Positions 18,293 to 27,289 of a stretch of 64,000 nucleotides of DNA are shown piece by piece. The stretch is taken from positions 248,001 through 312,000 of the forward strand of contig NZ_OX458333.1 of assembly GCF_949769195.1 (NCBI RefSeq). The letters are read 5' to 3'. Source of the DNA: Methylocaldum szegediense. Lineage in GTDB: Bacteria > Pseudomonadota > Gammaproteobacteria > Methylococcales > Methylococcaceae. Below the pieces are notes generated by a model that did no database searches, was not told the DNA's origin, and saw nothing but the letters and a program-made list of their open reading frames with translations. The translations under genes and the position numbers were made by a program. Within the stretch, counting starts at the first letter, position 1. Each line of letters begins with the position of its first letter.

Positions 18293-20815
18293 ATGGTTCT
18301 TCCGAAAAGAACCCTGCATCGAATCGTGATCGAATTCTCTCTGGGGCTGCTCGTATTTTGGCTGGCGCAATCGGCCGTCGCGCAAGATGCGGCTCCGCAG
18401 GCCCAAATTGGGTCCGAGGCGGCAAGGCCGAAGTCTTCGGCGGAAGACTCTTTGAGCCGCACAGATCTCATCAAAGCCGCCCAGAAAGATGTCGCGTCCG
18501 CGATGCAGGCGGCCGAAAAGGCCCTGGCGGAGGATTCCAAGGCTTCGGGTTCGGATAAGGCGGTTGTTTTGCGCCAACTGGTGGCGACGCTGAAGCAGTT
18601 CGATTCCATTTACGAGCGGCAACTCTCGGCACAGCAGGAAATCGAGGCGCTTTCCATTGAGGAGCGGAAGTATCAGGAGGCCGCGAAAACGTTGGAGACC
18701 AGCGATACCCCGGTTTCTGTGAGCGAACTGGATACGGTGGCGAGCGAATTGGAGACGCAGAAGGCGCGTCTACCCAGCCTGAGAACCGCCGTCAATCAGG
18801 CGAGTACCCAAGTCGAACAGGCGCGGCAAGACCTGGCCGAAAAACGGGAAGCACTCCCTGTCGAAAATAGCGACGAAGAGAGCGTTTTACGAGATGTGAA
18901 CTCCGACTCCGTGCGGGCGCAAATGGCCCGGTGGGAACTCAAGCGGGCCGAGGAAACCTTGCGGCTTCGGGAGTTGGTCCTAGAGCGAGAAAAACGGAAG
19001 CTGGCGGTCGCCGAAGCAGCTGTGGAGCTGCTTAATCGGCGTCTCACTCTTATGGCTGACCGAGTGACATTCAGCCGTGAGGAATTTGACGACCGGCTGC
19101 AGCAGATCGAGAAGGAAGAGCTCGAACTGAAGCGCGAACTGAAAAAAATGGATGCTCAGCAGATCGCCAACGAAAGCCGGTTGCGCGACGCCAGACAGCG
19201 GCTCGCGAACGCACCGTTGAACCGACTCGGGGAACTGTCGGAAGAAGTCGAGGCGAGGCGTTTAGCCAAAGAATCGCTGGAAGCGAAGATGTCCGGCTTG
19301 AACAGGCGTCTCGAGTTACTCGAGATGCGGAAAACGGCTTGGCAGCGACGGCACGCTGTCATCAACGGAATAGGAAAACCGGCGGAATGGGTGTCCTGGA
19401 AGGCGGAAGCAGCCGATGCCATAGCCGCGCTGGAACAAGAGCAGCGTGCCGTGATTCTCCTGCTCCAAGACTGGAAAAAGCAAGCGATCACGATCGAGAA
19501 CAAGATTTCCAATTTGGATCGCGAAAGCGGAAGTTCAGTGCGCTGGCTGGAGCAGCAACTCCAGTCCGTGCAATCGCTCCTCGATCACCTGCGGGATCAG
19601 GACGCATACATCGAGAAAACCCAAGCCCTGCTGAAAAAAGTGGTCGAGTCGGTCAACGGCCGAACGGAGCATCAGAGCTGGCACGAGTTGCTCGAGCTGG
19701 TTCTGGATACGCAGTTCAACGGCAACCGGGTACGTGATTGGGGAATGGCGCTGATGGCGGTATGGGGACTTTTCAGCGTGCTCGTACTCGTTCGGAATTT
19801 TCTGATCGGCGCGCTGCAACGGTACCTAGAACGGCGTCGCAACGCGCTGGTCGGAGAATTCTTCGCTGGCGTCAGGCAGACCCGCACTCTGGTCCTGCTC
19901 ATGATCTCGGTGTACGTGTCGACGCTGCTGCTGGATCTGGACCCCATGGTCAACAGCTTTATCCGCAGACTGACGATCGTGGCAGTGCTCTTCCAGGTTT
20001 CTACCTGGGTGAGCTATTTCCTTAGAGTCTGGGTTTTCGATTATTTAGGCCGAAAAACCAAGCGTGACCAGACGAGTCTGGGCGTGCTTTCGATTTTCAA
20101 CTCACTGAGCCAGTTGACGGTTTGGTCATTGGCACTGCTTCTGGCCCTACAGAGTTTCGGCGTCGACGTCACGGCGCTCGCGGCCGGTCTCGGTATCGGC
20201 GGCGTCGCGGTCGCTCTGGCGCTGCAACGCATACTCGGCGATCTCTTGTCCTCGTTGTCCATCGCTTTCGACAAGCCCTTCGTGACCGGCGATTTCATCA
20301 TCTTCGACGACCTTCTCGGGACGGTGGAGCACATCGGGATCAAAACGACGCGTATCCGGAGCCTTCATGGGGAGCAAATCATCTGCGGGAACAGCGACCT
20401 GCTCAATACTCGGATCCGCAACTTCAAACGCATGAAGGAACGGCGCGTCGCATTTGAAATCCGAATCGTTTACCACACCCCTTACGAAAAACTCGTCAAG
20501 GTTCCGACGCTCTTACGCAATGCCGTCGAGGCCCAAGCCAACGTGCGTTTCGATCGCGCCCACTTTAAGGCTTACGGTGAGTTCGCGCTGGAGTTCGAAG
20601 TCGTTTACTACGTTCTGAGCGCCGATTACAACGACTATATGAATGCACAGCAGGCGATCAATTTGAGGATTTATGAATCGTTCGAAAAAGAGGGGATACA
20701 ATTCGCGCTTCCCGTCCGGTCGTTGTACCTGCAAGGCATGCCCCGAGGCGGCGAGACAGAGCTGTCTGGCCTTGAAACCGGCGGCGAAAAAACACTGGCC
20801 CAGCTGCGGGCGTGA
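18293..20815 (+). CDS. MscK/MscM-type mechanosensitive ion channel
   Basis: An 840-residue MscS-superfamily channel. A signal peptide (FSLGLLVFWLAQSAVAQ) leads into a long periplasmic coiled-coil region, roughly residues 40-480, rich in Glu, Lys and Arg heptads. Several membrane helices follow between about 490 and 680. The pore helix and beta domain of MscS are recognisable in ALAAGLGIGGVAVALALQRI, SIAFDKPFVTGDFI and GEQIICGNSDLLNTRIRN. It would release solutes on hypo-osmotic shock, fitting its place after compatible-solute genes. The frame is open from 18155, but the ATG at 18293 has AGGGGGG five bases upstream and starts the signal peptide. Confidence 0.88.
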   Translation: MVLPKRTLHRIVIEFSLGLLVFWLAQSAVAQDAAPQAQIGSEAARPKSSAEDSLSRTDLIKAAQKDVASAMQAAEKALAEDSKASGSDKAVVLRQLVATLKQFDSIYERQLSAQQEIEALSIEERKYQEAAKTLETSDTPVSVSELDTVASELETQKARLPSLRTAVNQASTQVEQARQDLAEKREALPVENSDEESVLRDVNSDSVRAQMARWELKRAEETLRLRELVLEREKRKLAVAEAAVELLNRRLTLMADRVTFSREEFDDRLQQIEKEELELKRELKKMDAQQIANESRLRDARQRLANAPLNRLGELSEEVEARRLAKESLEAKMSGLNRRLELLEMRKTAWQRRHAVINGIGKPAEWVSWKAEAADAIAALEQEQRAVILLLQDWKKQAITIENKISNLDRESGSSVRWLEQQLQSVQSLLDHLRDQDAYIEKTQALLKKVVESVNGRTEHQSWHELLELVLDTQFNGNRVRDWGMALMAVWGLFSVLVLVRNFLIGALQRYLERRRNALVGEFFAGVRQTRTLVLLMISVYVSTLLLDLDPMVNSFIRRLTIVAVLFQVSTWVSYFLRVWVFDYLGRKTKRDQTSLGVLSIFNSLSQLTVWSLALLLALQSFGVDVTALAAGLGIGGVAVALALQRILGDLLSSLSIAFDKPFVTGDFIIFDDLLGTVEHIGIKTTRIRSLHGEQIICGNSDLLNTRIRNFKRMKERRVAFEIRIVYHTPYEKLVKVPTLLRNAVEAQANVRFDRAHFKAYGEFALEFEVVYYVLSADYNDYMNAQQAINLRIYESFEKEGIQFALPVRSLYLQGMPRGGETELSGLETGGEKTLAQLRA

Positions 20816-21069
20816 TGATGGTGCGACTGCTCGGTGCGTGAAACGGATCCGAGCGGGCGGGGTGGCGGTTCGATCTTGAAGCTGTGGAATGGATGTACCG
20901 AAATCGATACCGCCGTTACGGACTTGTGCGTATCGATGGAGGCCGGGCGGCGCGGTAACCTGCTCTGATTCGATAGCTTCGGCACTGAGGCCCTGCGACA
21001 CCTAACATAGTTTGCCGCGAGTGAAGGGCCCCCGACCGAAGGCGCCACAAATCGGCGAAGGAGGGAGCT

Positions 21070-21426
21070 ATGAAATCGATATGGAACGTTGGCCGAGTCA
21101 CCGCAGCGCTAGCCACCATTCTACTTTTATCCGGATGCGTGTCCGGCCCCAACATGCCCTGGTTACCGGCAGGCGCAATTACGACCGATATGATCGTTCC
21201 CGGTCAGGTGGTCCCCAGCGGCACTGGAGGCCCCACGGGACCGGGCTTGCGCCAAGGTACGGCGAGCTGTAAGGCGGTGCTGTTCATCGCCGGTTGGGGA
21301 GATTGCAGCATCCAGGCGGCCGCGGCTGCGGGCGGCATCACGCACATCAGGACAATCGACTGGCGATACGAGAACTATCTTGCCCCGATCTTTTACCGTT
21401 ACACGCTGATCGTTACCGGGGACTGA
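21070..21426 (+). CDS. TRL-like small lipoprotein
   Basis: A 118-residue exported lipoprotein. The signal has lipobox LLLSGC (Cys near residue 22). The mature part follows the TRL family pattern of a Gly/Ala-rich core: CKAVLFIAGWGDCSIQAAAA, GGITHIRTIDWRYENYL, and a final hydrophobic strand IFYRYTLIVTGD. TRL proteins have no defined function. GGAGGGAGCT precedes the ATG, a strong ribosome site. It appears monocistronic. Confidence 0.7.
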   Translation: MKSIWNVGRVTAALATILLLSGCVSGPNMPWLPAGAITTDMIVPGQVVPSGTGGPTGPGLRQGTASCKAVLFIAGWGDCSIQAAAAAGGITHIRTIDWRYENYLAPIFYRYTLIVTGD

Positions 21427-21922
21427 TCGCCGCATTCCAAGCCCGGTAAGACCGACCGCGACGCGAGCCGCAGAACTTGAAGCATTAGCGTCGCCAGGCC
21501 GGTATCCGCCTACGCCTTTCGAATCCCGCCGCAGTCGGGCTTCGAGCACGCGCGAAGCCTAATGCCCGCGCGCGTAACATCGCCAGGCTTGTCTCGTTGC
21601 GTCACGGATGTTTTTGCGTCCGAGCTGTCGGCACTATCAGGTGCACCGGACTCGCCCTTACCCCTTCCTGCATGGAGATTCCTACGGTATCACGGCCCGG
21701 TGGCTATGCTTGTTATGGATGCTGCTGCATTTCTGGTAGTTGTGAGCCGGTAATTCTTTACCTTGAGCCCGATGACGTTGAGGCTCTGCAGGCCCCTGTC
21801 GACTATCCGGCGGAAGTGTTGCAGGCAGTGGCCGCGTGTCGCTTTGCCTATATCGAATATACGTTAGTTCGAGATCGCCTCAAAGCCTTGGTGGCTGGAA
21901 AGCGCGAGCAAACGATATTTGG
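21427..21922. other. spacer, no gene supported
   Basis: About 500 bp between the TRL gene and the nuclease remnant. The longest frame (21597-21938) has runs such as YACYGCCCISGSCEP and no family likeness, so it is not called. GC content falls towards the right end, leading into the AT-richer patch. Confidence 0.4.
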
Positions 21923-22117
21923 AGATAGAAGATACTAGAAGGCAAAGGATGGCGGATTATCAGGATTTGGAGTATAGACTGGTTTAATGACCGAGAAAGG
22001 GAGAAGGCGAGGGTTTTGCGTCAGCTAGAAGAAATGAAGGCAGCGGCAGGCGATTGCTCATCAGCACAACTTGATTTAAAGTTTTTTAGAAACCGAGTGA
22101 ACTGGGTATATAGATAG
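21923..22117 (+). pseudogene. C-terminal remnant of a DUF559/Vsr-like nuclease-domain protein
   Basis: From a TAG near 21925 to TAG at 22115-22117 the frame encodes GWRIIRIWSIDWFNDREREK and about 35 further residues. The pattern GWxIxRIWSxDWFxxxxxE is the hallmark tail of large helicase or DUF proteins that end in a restriction-endonuclease-like (DUF559) fold. Everything upstream of the tail is missing. It lies 116 bp before the HNH gene in the same direction and adds to the picture of a broken defence or mobile island. Confidence 0.5.
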
Positions 22118-22233
22118 AATCTGTAGCCTGATAAATTCCAGGTTTAGGTAGGTTTATCTTGGTAATTAAAGTCGCCCCTGTCTTCCTAGCATACTTATGG
22201 GATTTTAACAAATAGTCTTTATATTAAATAGCA

Positions 22234-23157
22234 GTGGATTGGCTGTCAAAACTGTCCAAGCTTAGAGTCGACAGAGCGTCAAAAACGCCCGCACCTCATA
22301 AGCCACTATTACTTCTTGCCATTATTGATCAGATCGAAGAAGGCATAATTCGATCTCCGGTGGTTCATCTGACTCCCGAGTTGGCATTTCGATTTCTCGC
22401 TTACTGGCAAGTGGTTGCTCACCGTGGACGCAAGGTGGGACAGGTCGAGCTTCCGTTCTTTTATCTTAAAAGCGATGGTATTCTGTCCCATGTTGCGCAT
22501 CCCGGGCTTGAATCGGCTCTGGAGGTTATTCGTCCGCGTTCCGTCACGGCGCTGAACCGCGTAATTTCCCATGCGGAATTGGTCGGAGACCTTTATCAAT
22601 TTTTGACCATTCCAGAAAACCGCGGCGATGCCCGGCGAGTATTGATAAACGGCAATTGGTTTTTTCCCGAGGAAAAGTTTGCACTCGCGGAAGCGCTTGG
22701 AATCGATTTTGGCGCTTTGTCGAAAACGAGCGATTTGGAAAATAAACGAGATTCAGCCGTCACCGGCCGTGATGTGAAATTCAGGTTGCAAATCGTTCCC
22801 CTATATGGATATACCTGCGCCCTTTGCAAGCTCAAGGTATTGCTACCCAATGAAACCACAATCGTCGAAGCCGCACATATACATGCTTACTCCAGGAGCC
22901 GGAATGACGATGTCAGCAATGGCATAGCGTTATGCAGAAATCATCACTGGGCATTCGACCAGGGATTATGGACGCTTAGTCCTGACTATCGGGTAATCGT
23001 GGCGGTTGGACAGTTCGACGAGATGGGGCCGGAACATGCTGGGCTTATTCACTTCGATGGCAAAACTATCGATTTTTCTTGGCTGCAACCGGCCTTTCGT
23101 CCGAGCATAAAAGTACTGGAATGGCATTACCACCGGTGTTTCCTCGGCCGAACTTGA
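22234..23157 (+). CDS. HNH endonuclease
   Basis: A 307-residue protein with GTG start. Residues 1-170 form an N-terminal domain beginning WLSKLSKLRVDRASKTPAPH, common to a family of putative restriction-like HNH enzymes. The C-terminal HNH domain (about 185-260) has the zinc-site pairs in YTCALCKL and ALCRNHHWAFD and the catalytic HNH signature in VEAAHIHAYS...NGIALCRNHH. It is intact. Base composition is AT-richer than its neighbours, and it sits between a nuclease remnant and toxin remnants, so horizontal origin is likely. Target and role (phage defence or modification-dependent cleavage) are unknown. Confidence 0.8.
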   Translation: MDWLSKLSKLRVDRASKTPAPHKPLLLLAIIDQIEEGIIRSPVVHLTPELAFRFLAYWQVVAHRGRKVGQVELPFFYLKSDGILSHVAHPGLESALEVIRPRSVTALNRVISHAELVGDLYQFLTIPENRGDARRVLINGNWFFPEEKFALAEALGIDFGALSKTSDLENKRDSAVTGRDVKFRLQIVPLYGYTCALCKLKVLLPNETTIVEAAHIHAYSRSRNDDVSNGIALCRNHHWAFDQGLWTLSPDYRVIVAVGQFDEMGPEHAGLIHFDGKTIDFSWLQPAFRPSIKVLEWHYHRCFLGRT

Positions 23158-23301
23158 GAATAGCAAGGCTCCCGCCAATTTTTCGGAAATGCTGAAGTTC
23201 GGTCATCAACTCGATCCCCACCCGACGATCCATCGGAGTGTACCTGCAAGATTGAGCGGCGAGTTTGTCAAGACTTGCTGCGAAACGGCTAAAACGGCAT
23301 G

Positions 23302-23550
23302 TCAATGCACTTCGAGAAAGGCCTGCGTGGTTTTCGCCGTATCCGGAGAGCATCGCGGCACCAAAAAGTCTTCCGTGACGAGAGGCATGCCTAATTCGCG
23401 GGCCAGAGTGACAAAGTCACAGTCATAGACCCTGCACCAGCTGGAAGCGGCCAACTTCCAGACGCTCTGCGAATCGCACGAGTGCTCGTGATCGGCAAGA
23501 AAAGATTCGGCTATCACTTCGGTGATTTGCTCGAGCGTACTCCCAGGTGA
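23302..23550 (-). pseudogene. PIN-domain toxin (VapC-like), C-terminal fragment
   Basis: The frame reads LEQITEVIAESFLADHEH, SVWKLAASSWCRVYDCDFVT and LARELGMPLVTEDF, typical of the second half of a VapC-type PIN RNase (YDCxFVxLAxxLGxPLVTxD). The N-terminal half with the first catalytic Asp is absent. It joins, in a different frame, the remnant of another PIN protein at 23540-23760. No antitoxin is seen. Confidence 0.55.
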
Positions 23551-23760
23551 CTGGCAATGGGACAAAGCCCGCCTCAATTAGAGGTTCCGGCAGACAACAC
23601 TGATCGATCTTGAGTTTTCCCAGAGCTGATTTGATGCTGATTTCCCATATCGAAGCCGCACTTGTCTAAACCGCATCTGCACGATCGATCTCGGCACGCG
23701 CCTTATTGGATAAGGCAGCATCTCGTAGGGAAGGTTCGCCATGATCCAGCGAGCGACTTC
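23540..23760 (-). pseudogene. second PIN-domain toxin, with an internal stop
   Basis: Read on the minus strand: LSNKARAEIDRADAV, then a TAG at 23666-23668, then SAASIWEISIKSALGKLKID and LIEAGFVPLPVTWEYA. The SAASIWEISIKxxLGKL motif is characteristic of COG3744-type PIN toxins. The stop replaces a residue just before the motif. Both ends are missing: the start is not found and the 3' end is fused out of frame to the fragment at 23302-23550. Confidence 0.6.
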
Positions 23761-24095
23761 TGCCATGTCCTCATCCCGCACCAAGAAATCCACTGCCGCA
23801 CCGAGTCGGGGGTAGATCGGCTTGTCTTTCCGGTTCACTTCGTGGGCGGCGTGCTGGTCGAGCTCTGGGAGCGACGCGGGCGGGAATTTGTTTGGCGAGC
23901 TTCGGCGAGCAGAAGCCGTAGCTGAGCTCGATCATCCCGAAGCAGTCGATCCCCAGGTCGAGAACGTGGACGGCGACGGCTGCGAAGCCCGCCCCTAAAG
24001 GCAAGCCTCAGCAATGAGGCGAGTAAATTGACTCGCAACCAATAGCTTTGGCGATCATGAAGACGCCGAGCGCCGTGAACGGCTTCGCGGCGTGT

Positions 24096-24647
24096 TTAAG
24101 GAGCGGGATGGAAAATCTCTTCGGGATCGCTTAGGGCGTTACCGACGATCAGGCTGGTGTACCAGGTTGGACGGTATCGCCGTGTGTCGGCCAGATATCG
24201 GAGCGATACGCGGGTATCGGCGTTTTCCCTCGAAAACACCGCGACTCTTCCGGTTCTGGCCTGCTCCTCGGTCAACGTCCATTCGCTGCCCAGGCAAGTA
24301 CCGACGGCCTTCTTGCCTTCCTCGAAACTCTGCCGGGCAGCGGCTTCGCCGGTTTTGTTCCAAAGGCAGTAATAATGTTCGTTGCCGCTCCATCTCCATA
24401 CCTCGCAGGCCGTATCGGGAAAAATGCTTTCCGCGTCCCAACGGTCGCCGAGGCGGTGGATGCTCTTCGGGCCTTTGATGTTTTCGAAACGGTTGTCGGC
24501 CGAGGCGATGACCGCTTTCAGCCGGGAACAGGCGTCGACCTCGCTTGTCGCTTCCCGCCGGCCGGGTTGGCTCGCGCATGAGGCGGCCATCACGGCAAGC
24601 ACCGGCAGAATCGTGCGTAAGCCTAGCGCACCGAGTCGTACGTCCAT
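24096..24647 (-). CDS. lipoprotein of unknown function
   Basis: A 183-residue protein with signal peptide and lipobox VMAASC (Cys near residue 24). The mature part has five further cysteines and no motif I recognise; stretches such as CEVWRWSGNEHYYCLWN and RTGRVAVFSRENADTRVSLR suggest a small beta-rich fold. It lies just after the patatin gene on the same strand, 93 bp away, and might be cotranscribed. It was not assigned to a family. Confidence 0.6.
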   Translation of the reverse strand: MDVRLGALGLRTILPVLAVMAASCASQPGRREATSEVDACSRLKAVIASADNRFENIKGPKSIHRLGDRWDAESIFPDTACEVWRWSGNEHYYCLWNKTGEAAARQSFEEGKKAVGTCLGSEWTLTEEQARTGRVAVFSRENADTRVSLRYLADTRRYRPTWYTSLIVGNALSDPEEIFHPAP

Positions 24648-24740
24648 GTCGTTTTCCTCTCGTCAAAATCCATACATTCGGAGCTCGATGTGGCGCTATT
24701 CCGATTCCGCCGCGGCTTACTAGCGCTTTGCTTGTTCCGC

Positions 24741-26060
24741 TCAGGGCGGCTGGGTACGCCAACTCGACGGATTCGCGCCCATGCACTCCCCGAGGTCGGC
24801 CAGGGCATCCATTGTTTCCTTTACGAACACGCCGGGTTTCGGCGGCGTCCAATTCCCGGGAACCGCGATGACCCGGATTTCGACGTCGGCGCCTCTTTTC
24901 AGCTTCGCAACCTCGGCCAGTGCGTAAAGATGGCGTAGCGCGTTGACGGTGGCCGATTGAGTCGCCAGGTTGGTGCTACGGAGCATGATGGCGGTCCAGG
25001 TCGGCCGGGTGATTTGCGGCAAGAATCGGAACTGGTTGTTGAGAATGACCCAGAAACGCTGCTTGGGGATCGGCAGGTCCGGGTAAGTCTTTTGCCAAAC
25101 CGCCGAAAAACTTTCTTCGTCGGGTGTTCTTGCGCCATACAGGATATTTCCGGTCACGCCGCCATCGACATACAGCCGGCCGTCGATCTCGCGTGGCGGG
25201 AACACGCCGGGAACCGCGGCCGAAGCGAGGAGTATTTTGTGTACCCGATCCACGTCGCCGGTTCGAAGGGCATCTCTTGCTTCCTTGACGATGTCCCAGA
25301 CGCGCATCTCCCCATCGTCGAGATTGGTGGTGTTGACCAGCAGCACACGGTTGCGCTTGCCTTCCTGGACGACGCGGGTCAAGAAATCCGAATTGACCGT
25401 TTCGGTGATATCGTGCTCCAACCCCGGAATGCGGGTGAACGATGCGTAGCGCGGGAGAAAGAACAGTAGCCCTCGAAGTTTCATGATGTCCGGAACCGGT
25501 TCTCGGTACATCCTCAAAACCTCATCGATAGCCCAGTCGGTTCCGACGAACGCGAACGGGGCGATCAAGGCGCCGGTACTGACACCGGTCACGACGTCGA
25601 ATTCGGGACGTGCCATCGGGCCTTTCGGAACCCGTCCCCAGCCCTTGAGAAAGCCCGCGCCGAAGGCTCCCCAATCGCCGCCGCCGGAGATCACGAGGGC
25701 GTCGAGCACCGGCGGTTCGGATGTGACGCCCATTGCATATTCGTCGTACTCCTGCTTGACTCGCGTGACTAGCCGCGGCGTAAATTCCTTGATTTCCGCT
25801 TTGACCAGACGGTCGCTGGCTTCTCGGGCGCTGAGCAGTTCCTGCTGCGAAAGCGACGGACGAAAAGCCGGCCCGCAGCCCGCAACCAGCACGGCCAAAA
25901 CGAATAGGAAGCATTTGAGCAGGTCCTGGACGCGGACCGGCGCAAGCAGATCAGACCGCGTTGTGATGGCGGTAAATACTAAGCCAGCGCGGCATCGTCG
26001 GCGACCGGCCGGCTTCCTTCCGTCAGGGCGAGAGTTTTTTTTGGGCCGAATAGACCCCAC
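24741..26060 (-). CDS. patatin-like phospholipase lipoprotein
   Basis: About 440 residues. The patatin Ser-Asp dyad is clear: glycine-rich oxyanion loop SGGGDWGAFGAGFLKG, nucleophile elbow TGVSTG, and the catalytic Asp in LYVDGGVTGN. A lipobox VLVAGC ends a hydrophobic stretch (LLKCFLFVLAVLVAGC), so it is probably a membrane-anchored lipid acyl hydrolase. The true start is unclear. No ATG lies in frame before the signal; GTG at 26060 or 26066 are the nearest usual codons but leave a long N-region, so a non-standard start nearer the signal is possible. The Pmp3 gene ends 12 bp upstream. Confidence 0.8.
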   Translation of the reverse strand: MGSIRPKKNSRPDGRKPAGRRRCRAGLVFTAITTRSDLLAPVRVQDLLKCFLFVLAVLVAGCGPAFRPSLSQQELLSAREASDRLVKAEIKEFTPRLVTRVKQEYDEYAMGVTSEPPVLDALVISGGGDWGAFGAGFLKGWGRVPKGPMARPEFDVVTGVSTGALIAPFAFVGTDWAIDEVLRMYREPVPDIMKLRGLLFFLPRYASFTRIPGLEHDITETVNSDFLTRVVQEGKRNRVLLVNTTNLDDGEMRVWDIVKEARDALRTGDVDRVHKILLASAAVPGVFPPREIDGRLYVDGGVTGNILYGARTPDEESFSAVWQKTYPDLPIPKQRFWVILNNQFRFLPQITRPTWTAIMLRSTNLATQSATVNALRHLYALAEVAKLKRGADVEIRVIAVPGNWTPPKPGVFVKETMDALADLGECMGANPSSWRTQPP

Positions 26061-26071
26061 AGCCACGCTCG

Positions 26072-26245
26072 TCAACGGGTAAGAATGATGTACAGGGCGT
26101 GGATGATTCCCGGGATGAAGCCCAGCATCGTCAACAGAATGTTCAGCCAGAAAGCGCCGGCGAGTCCGACTTCCATGAAGACGCCCAGCGGCGGGAGAAG
26201 GAAGGCGAAGATGATTTTGAAAACATCCGTGAAAGTGACCGTCAT
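26072..26245 (-). CDS. Pmp3/YqaE-family membrane peptide
   Basis: A 57-residue protein with two hydrophobic helices, reading IIFAFLLPPLGVFMEVGLAG and then FWLNILLTMLGFIPGIIHAL. The LPPLGVF and NILLTxxGxIPGIIHA patterns are diagnostic of the UPF0057/Pmp3 family, small inner-membrane proteins linked to stress and membrane potential. It precedes the patatin gene by 12 bp on the same strand and may share its transcript. Confidence 0.9.
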   Translation of the reverse strand: MTVTFTDVFKIIFAFLLPPLGVFMEVGLAGAFWLNILLTMLGFIPGIIHALYIILTR

Positions 26246-26467
26246 AGTAAGACCTCACGCTGAATGTTCGGCCGGATTAATGAAGCAACCGGGCCTAGCC
26301 TTTGCGGACGGGTTCGCATACGGAAGCTCTGACCAAGTCGCTCGACGAGCCTGTCCTGAGCCTGTCGAAGGGCCTGTCCCGAAGCTAATGAAAAGGCACG
26401 GCCGGCATCCATTTGTTCAGAGCTTTCTTAATTTGACCGCAACCGGTGCGAAAGATCGCCGTTCACG
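26246..26467. repeat. spacer with a common dispersed repeat
   Basis: Near 26340-26385 the text CGAGCCTGTCCTGAGCCTGT followed by CGAAGGGCCTGTCC is a degenerate inverted repeat of the widespread TTCGACAGGCTCAGGACAGG type. Related pieces occur near 17950 and 57720-57790. No gene is seen. Confidence 0.45.
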
Positions 26468-27205
26468 TCATTGAATAGGAATTCGGATCGGCTGCATCGC
26501 TCGTCCCGAAGTATCGGTCAGGCTGACTACGAGCGTTCCGGCCGGCATTGGCTCGAATTTTTGAAAATAAAGCCAGCCCTCCAACCATCCGGCGGGATAC
26601 AACACGCCCTCCGGTAGGGCTCGCCGCATCATTTCGAGATTCGGCAGCTTGGTATACTGCCAGTACTCTGAAAGGCGCTGGTTGTAAGTACGGTCGTAGG
26701 GAAAAGGGCCGTCGTGAACCGGGATGTCAGGGTAGAGCGACCTAAGGTACGGCGCCACACGGAAATTCCGAAATTGGAATAGCGGATCCCGGATCGGCGG
26801 ATACGCTTGGACCGTCATCCTGGGCAGCTTGCCAGGAGCCACCGGGCCGGTGTCCTTAGACTCGATCGGAAAAACCGGCAAGGCGGAGAACTCGCTCCAA
26901 GTGGGCGCGGCATACACCTTGAAGTCGCTATAGCGGATAAGGACGGGGTCGCTACCGCGATTTTCGATCTCCAAGCGTAGGGGGGTGGCTGTGAACTCGA
27001 TGGTTATGCCGCCGGGCCACGATTCCGGTCGGGCATCGATCCGGATAGGAGCCATGTCCGAGGCGATCTTTTCCTGCTCGGCACTTAACGGTACGGGTTC
27101 CGTAGGGGACCAGTAGTCGCCCGAATCGCGGCAGGCCATTAGCAACAGAGGGATCGCGGGCCATGCAATCGCGATGAACGCCGGACGTCGACTCCGAAGT
27201 TCCAT
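26468..27205 (-). CDS. predicted lipoprotein, unknown function
   Basis: A 245-residue protein whose signal ends in lipobox LLLMAC. The mature region looks like a beta-sandwich (FTATPLRLEIENRGSDPVLI) and ends TLVVSLTDTSGRAMQPIRIP, but no family is recognised. Start ATG at 27205 (MELRSRRPAF) is preferred over the open frame to 27235 because it gives a normal signal peptide. It lies 84 bp downstream of the MarR gene on the same strand. Confidence 0.6.
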   Translation of the reverse strand: MELRSRRPAFIAIAWPAIPLLLMACRDSGDYWSPTEPVPLSAEQEKIASDMAPIRIDARPESWPGGITIEFTATPLRLEIENRGSDPVLIRYSDFKVYAAPTWSEFSALPVFPIESKDTGPVAPGKLPRMTVQAYPPIRDPLFQFRNFRVAPYLRSLYPDIPVHDGPFPYDRTYNQRLSEYWQYTKLPNLEMMRRALPEGVLYPAGWLEGWLYFQKFEPMPAGTLVVSLTDTSGRAMQPIRIPIQ

Positions 27206-27289
27206 GTCCAAGACCCTCTCGATTTTTCGGGCCACGCAAAATTTAGGCCGGATCGCGGCGGCAAAGTTCGAGCATGGCGCGGGGCCGGC

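Noticed and set aside
21597-21938. 113-codon frame with a cysteine cluster
   Set aside because: Cys-rich run YACYGCCCISGSC looked like a metal site, but start context, composition and ending in the nuclease remnant argue against a gene.
24741-26258. 505-codon patatin frame at full length
   Set aside because: The part above 26072 overlaps the convincing Pmp3 gene in another frame and reads as His/Arg-rich noise.
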